Source of the DNA: Rhizobium oryzicola
GTDB lineage: Bacteria > Pseudomonadota > Alphaproteobacteria > Rhizobiales > Rhizobiaceae
Assembly (NCBI RefSeq): GCF_030504645.1
Contig: NZ_JAUKWQ010000015.1
Span: forward strand, 1-64,000
Reading direction: 5' to 3'
Length of the DNA stretch: 64,000 nt
Shown: piece after piece, positions 17,839 to 24,205 of the stretch
Position numbering within the stretch: position 1 is the stretch's first letter
How the letters are laid out: every line of letters starts with the position of its first letter
The notes under the pieces: model-generated
Told to the model about the DNA's origin: nothing
Database searches by the model: none
Seen by the model: only the letters and a program-made list of their open reading frames with translations
Program-made: the position numbers and the translations under genes

Positions 17839-19083
17839 TCACGCAGTTCTTCGGTCTCCCTGGTCATTTGCCTTTATCAGAGCCATCAGCATTGGCCCAA
17901 GGGAAAACTCGCCTCGGTGAGCGCGTCTGGTCAGATCGCGCAGATAGCCTCCCGCCGACGTTATGAAATTCGACCGCTCGAGAATGCAGGCCATAGCCAC
18001 TGCGGCATTTTCAGGCCCCATGGCGTTGCACGCCTCCTCATAAGCAGAGGGACTGACGCCGAGCATCGAGCGCACGACAACGGCTGCCTTCATGAGCTCG
18101 CGCCAGTGCTCGATACGCCCGCCGACCCCATAATCAGTGATCTGGGGGCAGGCACGAAGAACCATTCCGAGCGGGAACGCCTTGATCGGCTCGCGTTTCG
18201 TCTTTTGCGGTTCATTTGGCTCATCCCTCGTCAGAGAATTGTCCGCCAAGTTTTCGCCCTGCTCTTTTCCAGAGCTAGGTTCAAGTTCATTTATGGATTC
18301 GGTATTTGAATTGTGTAAGTGGCGGTCATTCTGAACGGCATTGCCATGCATTTCGTTAGTTTTAAGCTGCATTTCCAGCATGTTGAGCACCTCTTCCCGC
18401 AGGAGCTCCATTTCATCTAACGTAGTCTCGACCTGAGACCGGTTCGGTTGGCGCGGGAGGCGGGCGAGGATGCTGACATACTCGGACTCTACCTGGTCCC
18501 AATTACCTGTCGCGCCCTCTTCCACGGCTGCCGAGATCAATTTGCGCACATCACGACGGCAGATCGTCAGCGCCTCCCGTGCACGGCGGAAGCGAGTGCG
18601 CTCGGCGGCGACGTCCTGCGCCAACAACGCGAGCTCCGTGGCGCGAGCGAGCAGCGGCGTCAGGTCAAACCCATAAGCCTGCTCGATCTCGCCAGCCCGG
18701 TTGCGGTGCGCGTAGCGTTTACCGTTCGGGCTGTCGCGCCGCAGGATGAGGCCGGCATCGACAAGTGCGGCGAGTTGCCGGCGCAGCGTTGTCTCGGTGA
18801 TCCCGTGCGCTCGAACGGATAGCTGCGCGTTGGATGGGAACACGACAAGCCCGCAGCTCGTATTGAGCTCTCCGTGCGGGTAAAACGTCAGGAGCGCGTC
18901 GAGAACAGCCAAAGCCCGGTCCTGAAGTCCAAGGCGTTCGCGCGCCTCGCAGACATCGCGAAACACTTTCCATTTTTCAATCCGCACGCCCGGATCAGGA
19001 TCCGCAATCGCCATCTGGCCCTTGACCAAGGCAAGCGACATCGCCCGCCGCCCAAAGGGCGTCGTCACATGTCCCGTCTGCAT
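17839..19083 (-). CDS. repC: Plasmid replication initiator RepC
   Basis: 414 residues, the usual RepC length. The N-terminus (QTGHVTTPFGRRAMSL, then WKVFRDVCEARERLGLQDRALAVLDALLTFYP) and the following winged-helix section (LSVRAHGITETTLRRQLAALVDAGLI) are characteristic of RepC of repABC replicons. RepC is the limiting initiator and binds the origin, which in this family lies inside repC itself. It is the last gene of repABC, separated from repB by about 156 bp that encode an antisense RNA on the opposite strand. RepC level should therefore be set by that RNA and by repA/repB autoregulation. Confidence 0.97.
   Translation of the reverse strand: MQTGHVTTPFGRRAMSLALVKGQMAIADPDPGVRIEKWKVFRDVCEARERLGLQDRALAVLDALLTFYPHGELNTSCGLVVFPSNAQLSVRAHGITETTLRRQLAALVDAGLILRRDSPNGKRYAHRNRAGEIEQAYGFDLTPLLARATELALLAQDVAAERTRFRRAREALTICRRDVRKLISAAVEEGATGNWDQVESEYVSILARLPRQPNRSQVETTLDEMELLREEVLNMLEMQLKTNEMHGNAVQNDRHLHNSNTESINELEPSSGKEQGENLADNSLTRDEPNEPQKTKREPIKAFPLGMVLRACPQITDYGVGGRIEHWRELMKAAVVVRSMLGVSPSAYEEACNAMGPENAAVAMACILERSNFITSAGGYLRDLTRRAHRGEFSLGPMLMALIKANDQGDRRTA
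18241..18390. other. Likely oriV: AT-rich stretch inside repC
   Basis: The middle of repC is clearly richer in A+T than the rest of the gene, with runs such as CAAGTTCATTTATGGATTCG. In repABC replicons the origin of vegetative replication maps to an AT-rich part of repC bound by RepC. The position is inferred from composition and family knowledge; the exact edges are arbitrary. Confidence 0.4.
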
Positions 19084-19142
19084 TTTTCTCTCACCTTTCT
19101 TCAGGCAAAAGAAATCCGCTCACCAAACTGGCGCCAAGACTC

Positions 19143-19171
19143 TTGACTGTGATTCCGGGAAATGCGATTCT
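19143..19171 (+). promoter_or_regulatory. Promoter of the antisense ctRNA
   Basis: A -35 box TTGACT (19143-19148), a 17-bp spacer and a -10-like GATTCT (19166-19171) on the strand opposite to repABC. Transcription would begin near 19178 and run toward repB's 3' end, as for the counter-transcribed RNA of other repABC operons. Confidence 0.65.
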
Positions 19172-19177
19172 CGATCC

Positions 19178-19234
19178 TGCTAGAGATGACGAGAAAGGCT
19201 TCCATGGTTCGCCGTTCGGGGGCCTTTTTCTTTT
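19178..19234 (+). ncRNA. Counter-transcribed RNA (ctRNA, RepE/IncA type) in repB-repC intergenic region
   Basis: A short RNA of about 55-60 nt complementary to the repC leader. It begins after a sigma-70-like promoter and ends in a hairpin (AAAGGC 19194-19199 pairing with GCCTTT 19222-19227, a 22-nt loop) followed by a T-rich run. The loop text (TTCCATGGTTCGCCGTT) closely resembles the conserved ctRNA terminator loop of rhizobial repABC plasmids. In this family the RNA binds the repC leader, blocks repC expression, keeps copy number low and determines incompatibility. The call rests on position, strand and hairpin. Confidence 0.8.
19194..19234 (+). terminator. Intrinsic terminator of the ctRNA
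   Basis: Six-bp stem with a large loop, followed by GGCCTTTTTCTTTT. It also forms the regulatory hairpin that faces the repC leader on the other strand. Confidence 0.7.
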
Positions 19235-19239
19235 GCGGT

Positions 19240-20235
19240 TTAGTCTCCGTTGGTTTCGTTCTTCAACCCCTTGTACTCCTCGTACAAGCGGTCCATGCGA
19301 GAAGAGAGCCATTCGCTGAAGGGCTTGGCTTCGACATTTGTGAGCTCGATGGCAACTTTCTTTGCTTTGGCGGTCATCGCGAGATTCAAAGAGCGATCCG
19401 ACGATACCCAGCCCTTTGCTGCGGTAGCGGCTTTGGGCTTTTTTGCAGCCGATTTGGCCTTGTATCGCTTCAGATAGTCGTGGAGCGCATCGAACCGCTC
19501 GGCCTCGGCTAGCGCGTGAAAGTCGGCCGACGCTGCATGCTCAACAGCGACTTTCGAGAGGGCAGGGGCCAGGATCAACTGCCGGAGGCTGAGCCATCGG
19601 TCACGGCCAATTTTCTTCGATGCACCTAGGGCCTGAATAACGGACGCTGGCACCGCTTCGACGACTGCGAGCATCTTCGACAGCATCGCCTCGTCAATGG
19701 CGAGCGATGACCGAACAGTTTCCTTGGTCATTCCAGACGTGATCAAGTTCTGAGCGAAATAGGCGCGTTCAATGAACGACAGGTTCGAGCGGGCCGCGTT
19801 TTCCTGACCCTGCACGATCGCTGAAGTGATATCGTCGAGTTTCTTGACAATCGCCTTGACTGGAACTCCAAGCTCACGAGCGACCCTGAGACGACGGTGA
19901 CCGAACACCACCATGTAACGCTTGGCATCGGTCGAGCTTGGGCGAACTAGGATAGGCGTCGTTTGACCCGACTCCTTGATCGCCTGGAGCAGTTCCTGAA
20001 ACTCCTCTCCATCATCTGAAAGGCGATCAGATACGAAAGAGACATCGACCAATCGTGGATCGAGGTCCACGATCACCTCGCCTTCCATAAGCTTCTTGGT
20101 ATTTTCGGCCATGTCCTCGATCGAGCGAACAACCGTCTTGGCCGCCCCGGTCATGCCATATCCAGGCTTGGTTGGCGTCTGGCTCGCCGTTATCGCTGCC
20201 ATATCAAGTTTGGCGAACGGATTTTCACGGGACAT
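19240..20235 (-). CDS. repB: Plasmid partitioning protein RepB (ParB family)
   Basis: 331 residues. The N-terminus (SRENPFAKLDM) and the ParB/Sulfiredoxin-like nuclease-fold domain with VVFGHRRLRVARELGVPVKAIV are typical. A helix-turn-helix segment (SGMTKETVRSSLAIDEAMLSKML) and a C-terminal dimerisation region follow. RepB binds parS sites and stimulates the RepA ATPase, so that plasmid copies separate at division, and it is a co-repressor of the operon. It lies between repA and repC on the minus strand; an 84-bp gap to repA contains one of two exact 18-bp parS-like repeats. Confidence 0.96.
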   Translation of the reverse strand: MSRENPFAKLDMAAITASQTPTKPGYGMTGAAKTVVRSIEDMAENTKKLMEGEVIVDLDPRLVDVSFVSDRLSDDGEEFQELLQAIKESGQTTPILVRPSSTDAKRYMVVFGHRRLRVARELGVPVKAIVKKLDDITSAIVQGQENAARSNLSFIERAYFAQNLITSGMTKETVRSSLAIDEAMLSKMLAVVEAVPASVIQALGASKKIGRDRWLSLRQLILAPALSKVAVEHAASADFHALAEAERFDALHDYLKRYKAKSAAKKPKAATAAKGWVSSDRSLNLAMTAKAKKVAIELTNVEAKPFSEWLSSRMDRLYEEYKGLKNETNGD

Positions 20236-20296
20236 GGATACACTCCAAAACAGATATCAACGCTCGCAACTCCTTGTTCGGGCTCTGCAAAACAGC

Positions 20297-20314
20297 AAAA
20301 AAAACGGCTGACAA
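20297..20314. promoter_or_regulatory. Candidate partition site (parS-like), copy 2
   Basis: Exact copy of AAAAAAAACGGCTGACAA found at 17756-17773, here in the repA-repB gap, where Ti plasmids carry parS. It keeps the CNGCNG centre of the repABC parS consensus but lacks the GTT left arm. Likely RepB-binding site; inferred. Confidence 0.5.
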
Positions 20315-20319
20315 TTGGT

Positions 20320-21510
20320 TCATTTTCGCCCCCAGACGCCGTGGATGAGCTCCACGATTTCCGCGTTTGCAGCATTGAGACTTTCTATCGCTCGGTCGTA
20401 AGTCGCCCGGACGAACTCGCCTCTTTCGACCTCGTACAATGTCTGCTTCTTTATCGACGCATCAGAGATGGCCGTGGATTTCACAACATGGTTCCTCAGC
20501 ATCTGCTGCGCGAACATCGACTGCATGAACCCGACCATCTGCGTTTGCGGAATATCAGTCGGCTCAAAACGGGTGATGAGATATCGGAACCACTGCACGC
20601 GCATCTCGGCCCCGGCCTCTGCCACCGGTCCCATGATACCGCCGAGCATCATGAGAAACTGGCTCATCGACATTATGTCCAACATCTGCGGATGAATGGT
20701 GATGAGGATCCCGGTTGACGCCATAAGCGCAGTGATAGTCAGATAGCCCAATTGAGGCGGGCAATCGATGACGACTACATCGTACCTGTCATCGACCTCC
20801 TTTAGAGCGCTGGCGATCCGCATATAGAAGAGCCGCCCATCCTCTCCTCTCTTCGAGGAAATTGCCAGCGGCACATCGTATTCGTATTCCTGCAAAACCA
20901 GGTTCGCTGGCACGACATCAAGGCCTGGAATATTGGTCGGCTGGATGACTTCGGCGATTGGCTTGCGTTCATCGTCAAATCGAAGTGCCTCATAAAAAGA
21001 GGCGGTATCATCAAGCTCTGGCTGAATCCCGAAAAGAGAGGTAAGGGACGCCTGCGGATCAAGGTCGACCGCGAGCACGCGATGGCCTGTGAGGGCAAGA
21101 TACTGCGCAAGATGTGCGGCTGTGGTCGTCTTGCCGCTTCCGCCCTTGAAGTTGACCACCGAGACAACCTGCAACGGTTCGCCTTCCCGACGTCTTGGCA
21201 CGTAGTACCGCTTGTCGGACTTTTTGTTCGCCTCGAGATAGTCCCGGAGCTCGAGCATCTGATCGGCCGTATAGTACCGTCGTCCGCTGACCGATTCGAT
21301 TTCCGGTCCTTTCCCGTCAGAATGGAGCTGCCTGAGATGGGTCTGCGTTACCCCTATGAAGTCCGCGACTTCCGCGAGCTGGAACTTGCGCAAACCCTTG
21401 CGAGCGTCAGGTGGATACTGCTGGCTGCGCAACATATGCAATGCGCTGGAGATCTTCGACCCTTGCTGGGCGATCTCAATATCAAATCTGTTTTGCAGCT
21501 CATTGCTCAT
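20320..21510 (-). CDS. repA: Plasmid partitioning ATPase RepA (ParA family)
   Basis: 396 residues. An N-terminal HTH region (AEVADFIGVTQTHLRQLHSDGKGPE) binds the operator and a deviant Walker A motif (NFKGGSGKTTTAAHLAQYLA) defines the ParA ATPase; DLDPQASLTSLFG and VVIDCPPQLGYLT follow. RepA drives partition with RepB and represses its own operon. It is the promoter-proximal gene; its upstream region (21511-21895) also controls the divergent traI-trb operon and holds two tra boxes, so transcription of replication and transfer genes may be coordinated. Confidence 0.97.
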   Translation of the reverse strand: MSNELQNRFDIEIAQQGSKISSALHMLRSQQYPPDARKGLRKFQLAEVADFIGVTQTHLRQLHSDGKGPEIESVSGRRYYTADQMLELRDYLEANKKSDKRYYVPRRREGEPLQVVSVVNFKGGSGKTTTAAHLAQYLALTGHRVLAVDLDPQASLTSLFGIQPELDDTASFYEALRFDDERKPIAEVIQPTNIPGLDVVPANLVLQEYEYDVPLAISSKRGEDGRLFYMRIASALKEVDDRYDVVVIDCPPQLGYLTITALMASTGILITIHPQMLDIMSMSQFLMMLGGIMGPVAEAGAEMRVQWFRYLITRFEPTDIPQTQMVGFMQSMFAQQMLRNHVVKSTAISDASIKKQTLYEVERGEFVRATYDRAIESLNAANAEIVELIHGVWGRK

Positions 21511-21614
21511 TTTGCGAACTATTTCCCGGAGGTCTTCACTTTCGAAAAAATGGCTCTAAGGCCATCATTTGCGAAACTATCATCCGATTCCCACCCCGCT
21601 GCAAGACATTTAAG

Positions 21615-21631
21615 GTTAACAACAAGTTAAC
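21615..21631. promoter_or_regulatory. Paired GTTAAC sites upstream of repA
   Basis: Two self-palindromic GTTAAC hexamers separated by five bases, about 105 bp before the repA start. Candidate RepA operator; inferred from position and symmetry only. Confidence 0.35.
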
Positions 21632-21720
21632 GCACTTGGCGCAAACCGACCGGGCACGCCGATTCAGTGATATCTTTCCGCCAGTTAGGCAGATTCCATT
21701 GATGACGTATAGTCAGTGGA

Positions 21721-21738
21721 AACTGCAGATCTGCAGTT
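21721..21738. promoter_or_regulatory. tra box 1 (TraR-AHL binding site)
   Basis: AACTGCAGATCTGCAGTT is a perfect 18-bp palindrome with the TGCAGATCTGCA core of Agrobacterium tra boxes. It lies 210 bp before repA and 158 bp before traI. In Ti plasmids tra boxes between these operons activate both repABC and traI-trb when the TraR-acyl-homoserine-lactone complex binds. No traR gene is in the window. Confidence 0.85.
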
Positions 21739-21771
21739 GCAGGTCCTGCGCTTATTGCTCTCCGTCGACGC

Positions 21772-21795
21772 CTCATGGGCTCATGGGCTCATGGC
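21772..21795. repeat. Three tandem 8-bp units (CTCATGGG)
   Basis: CTCATGGG, CTCATGGG, CTCATGGC lie head to tail between the two tra boxes. Such slippage-prone repeats can change spacing between promoter elements. Function unknown. Confidence 0.6.
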
Positions 21796-21817
21796 TCCCT
21801 CCTGCGAGAGAATCACC

Positions 21818-21835
21818 CTCTGCAGATCTGCAGAT
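21818..21835. promoter_or_regulatory. tra box 2 (TraR-AHL binding site)
   Basis: CTCTGCAGATCTGCAGAT: a 16-bp perfect palindrome (21819-21834) with the tra-box core. Its centre is 97 bp from that of tra box 1 and about 70 bp upstream of the traI ATG, a good place for activating traI-trb by binding next to the -35 region. Confidence 0.82.
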
Positions 21836-21895
21836 AGCCAACGGTGGATTGAGGTGATCTTCATCCCCCCTGACGAAGTTCAAGCGGAGATAAGA

Positions 21896-22534
21896 ATGCA
21901 GGTTCTTGCAATCTCGCCCGACCGATATGTCGAGCATCAAAATCCTCTGAAGCCGATGCATCAGCTGCGCGCCAACGTCTTTGGCGGGCGGCTCGAATGG
22001 GACGTCACCATCACGGATGGTGGCGAGAGGGATCAGTACGACGATATGAACCCGACCTACATCCTCGCCACCTTCGGCGGAAATAAGGTCGTAGGCTGCG
22101 CGCGCCTCCTTCCCGCGGTCGGCCCAACCATGCTGGAACGGACCTTCCCGCAGCTGCTCGTGGACGGTTCACTCCACGCGACCAGCGCAATGATCGAGAG
22201 TTCCCGCTTCTGCGTCGATACGACCTTGCCCGCCACCAGGGGAGGGAACCAGCTCCACCATGCAACACTGACCATGTTCGCCGGAATCATCGAATGGTCG
22301 ATGGCGAACGGCTACGACAAGATCGTTACCGCCACCGACCTGCGTTTTGAGCGTATCCTGAACCGGGCGGGATGGCCGATGACGCGGCTGGGTGAGCCAG
22401 TGGCAATTGGCAACACCATCGCAATTGCCGGCACACTCCCAGCGGACAAGAAGAGCTTCGAACGGGTTCGTCCACCGCACTATCGGTCCGCTCTGACTTT
22501 TGCTGATGCCTATTTCGAGAGGAGCGCAGCGTGA
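21896..22534 (+). CDS. traI: Acyl-homoserine-lactone synthase TraI (LuxI family)
   Basis: 212 residues from ATG 21896, which has a GGAG 10 bp upstream; the longer frame back to 21716 would run through tra box 2 and is rejected. LuxI-family invariants are visible: HQLRANVFGGRLEWDV (Arg24, Phe, Trp), the acidic DGGERDQYDDMNP, GCARLLP, and IESSRFCVD (Glu/Arg). The enzyme makes an N-acyl-homoserine lactone from S-adenosylmethionine and an acyl-ACP; on Ti plasmids this is 3-oxo-octanoyl-HSL. It is the first gene of the trb operon, so induction amplifies the signal. Its stop overlaps the trbB start. Confidence 0.95.
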   Translation: MQVLAISPDRYVEHQNPLKPMHQLRANVFGGRLEWDVTITDGGERDQYDDMNPTYILATFGGNKVVGCARLLPAVGPTMLERTFPQLLVDGSLHATSAMIESSRFCVDTTLPATRGGNQLHHATLTMFAGIIEWSMANGYDKIVTATDLRFERILNRAGWPMTRLGEPVAIGNTIAIAGTLPADKKSFERVRPPHYRSALTFADAYFERSAA

Positions 22535-23502
22535 ATCAGCTCCGCTCACATCCAAGACTTGTCCGCAAACTGCAGGATGCGCTTGGAGATCAGCTGTGCG
22601 TCGCGCTCGACGATGCCTCGGTCGTCGAGATCATGCTCAATCCGGACGGCCGGTTGTTCATCGAACGCCTCGGTCATGGCGTGGCTCCGGCCGGCGCCAT
22701 GAGTTCTGCCGCCGCGGAAGTCGTTATCGGCAGTGTCGCCCATGCCCTGCAGTCGCAAGCGGACGACGAACGCCCGATCGTCTCCGGCGAGCTGCCGATC
22801 GGTGGCCATCGCTTCGAGGGTCTGCTTCCGCCCGTCGTCTCCAGCCCTGCCTTCACGATCCGTCGTCGCGCCTCGCGTCTCATCCCACTCAACGACTACG
22901 TAACCTTGAAGGTGATGACAGAAGCCCAGGCGTCAGCCATCCGCAGTGCAATCGACGCCCGCATGAACATCGTCATTTCCGGGGGCACTGGCTCCGGCAA
23001 GACGACGCTCGCCAACGCAATTATCGCCGAAATCGTCTCGGCGGCGCCAGACGATCGGATGGTGATCCTCGAGGATACCGCCGAAATCCAGTGCGCGGCC
23101 GAGAACGCGGTCAGCCTGCACACCAGCGACACGATCGATATGGCACGGTTGCTGAAGAGCACGATGCGACTGCGGCCCGACCGCATCATCGTCGGTGAGG
23201 TCCGCGACGGCGCAGCACTCACCCTCCTGAAAGCCTGGAACACCGGTCATCCCGGCGGCGTCACCACGATCCACTCCAACACCGCAATGTCGGCGCTGCG
23301 CCGGCTGGAACAACTGACCGCCGAGGCCAGCCAGCAGCCAATGCAGGAGGTGATCGGCGAGGCGGTCGATCTCGTCGTCTCCATCGAGCGGACGGGCAAG
23401 GGGAGGCGGGTCCGAGAGGTGATCCACATCGAGGGATACCGCAACAATCAGTACCAGACCGAACACTATGCCCAGATCGACGAGGATAGCCATGTCGCGT
23501 AA
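22531..23502 (+). CDS. trbB: Conjugal transfer ATPase TrbB (VirB11 family)
   Basis: 323 residues, GTG start overlapping the traI stop. VirB11/GspE-type hexameric ATPase: Walker A SGGTGSGKTTLANAI, Asp box (MVILEDTAEIQ), Walker B-like LRPDRIIVGEVRDG and the His box (GHPGGVTTIHSN). It sits on the cytoplasmic face of the type IV secretion system and powers pilus assembly and substrate transfer. Overlaps trbC at its 3' end. Confidence 0.96.
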   Translation: MNQLRSHPRLVRKLQDALGDQLCVALDDASVVEIMLNPDGRLFIERLGHGVAPAGAMSSAAAEVVIGSVAHALQSQADDERPIVSGELPIGGHRFEGLLPPVVSSPAFTIRRRASRLIPLNDYVTLKVMTEAQASAIRSAIDARMNIVISGGTGSGKTTLANAIIAEIVSAAPDDRMVILEDTAEIQCAAENAVSLHTSDTIDMARLLKSTMRLRPDRIIVGEVRDGAALTLLKAWNTGHPGGVTTIHSNTAMSALRRLEQLTAEASQQPMQEVIGEAVDLVVSIERTGKGRRVREVIHIEGYRNNQYQTEHYAQIDEDSHVA

Positions 23503-23902
23503 GACTTATCCCATTATCGCAGCGCTTATGTTTGCTGCGGTCTCCTTCAGCCTTTCGGAACCTGCATTGGCGTCCTCGGGTGGAGGCGGCCTTCCGTGGG
23601 AATCGCCTCTGCAGCAGATCCAGCAGTCGATTACCGGTCCTGTGGCAGGGTTCATAGCGCTTGCCGCGGTCGCGATCGCCGGAGCCATGCTGATCTTTGG
23701 TGGAGAGCTCAACGATTTTGCCCGTCGCCTTTGCTATGTCGCCCTGGTCGGCGGCGTTCTTCTCGGCGCCACCCAGATCGTCGCTCTCTTCGGTGCAACC
23801 GGGGCGTCGATCGGCGAGCACCACGCCGAGGTCGGGGCTGCTCCCATCGTCTCTGCGCCTGTGACGACGCCGCCAGCAGCAGGGGAGGGGGCTCGTGGCT
23901 GA
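23492..23902 (+). CDS. trbC: Conjugal transfer pilin precursor TrbC
   Basis: 136 residues; start at ATG 23492, inside the last codons of trbB (an in-frame start at 23468 is less likely). A signal peptide ends near ALASSGGGG. Two hydrophobic segments (residues about 50-70 and 85-105) are typical of VirB2/TrbC pilins, which in the RP4 system are processed and cyclised. The tail is Pro/Ala-rich. Forms the conjugative pilus shaft. Confidence 0.92.
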   Translation: MSRKTYPIIAALMFAAVSFSLSEPALASSGGGGLPWESPLQQIQQSITGPVAGFIALAAVAIAGAMLIFGGELNDFARRLCYVALVGGVLLGATQIVALFGATGASIGEHHAEVGAAPIVSAPVTTPPAAGEGARG

Positions 23903-24194
23903 AGCCGGTTCCAACCTTATCCGATCGCGGGTGCATCGGGCACTGTCGCGCCCCAACCTGTTGATGGGCGCCGATCGCGAGCTGGTCCTGGTGACGGCGC
24001 TCGCCGCCGTCATCCTGATCTTCGTGGTCCTGACCTGGTATGCGGCGCTGTTCGGCGTTGCGGTCTGGCTGGTCGCGGTCGCAGCCCTCCGCATGATGGC
24101 CAAGGCCGACCCGCTGATGCGAAGGGTTTACATCAGGCATATCTCCTACAAGACCTTCTACCGCGCGACATCGTCGCCGTGGCGCCGGTACTGA
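23895..24194 (+). CDS. trbD: Conjugal transfer protein TrbD (VirB3 family)
   Basis: 99 residues, GTG start overlapping the end of trbC. Starts with a basic segment (IRSRVHRALSRPNLLMGADREL), then one long hydrophobic hairpin (TALAAVILIFVVLTWYAALFGVAVWLVAV read in two segments) and a basic tail. VirB3-like inner-membrane protein that works with the TrbE ATPase. Confidence 0.93.
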   Translation: MAEAGSNLIRSRVHRALSRPNLLMGADRELVLVTALAAVILIFVVLTWYAALFGVAVWLVAVAALRMMAKADPLMRRVYIRHISYKTFYRATSSPWRRY

Positions 24195-24205
24195 GGGCGT
24201 GGGAC

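Noticed and set aside
21716..21895. Longer TraI starting at 21716
   Set aside because: The extension covers both tra boxes and the tandem repeats; LuxI homology begins at 21896.
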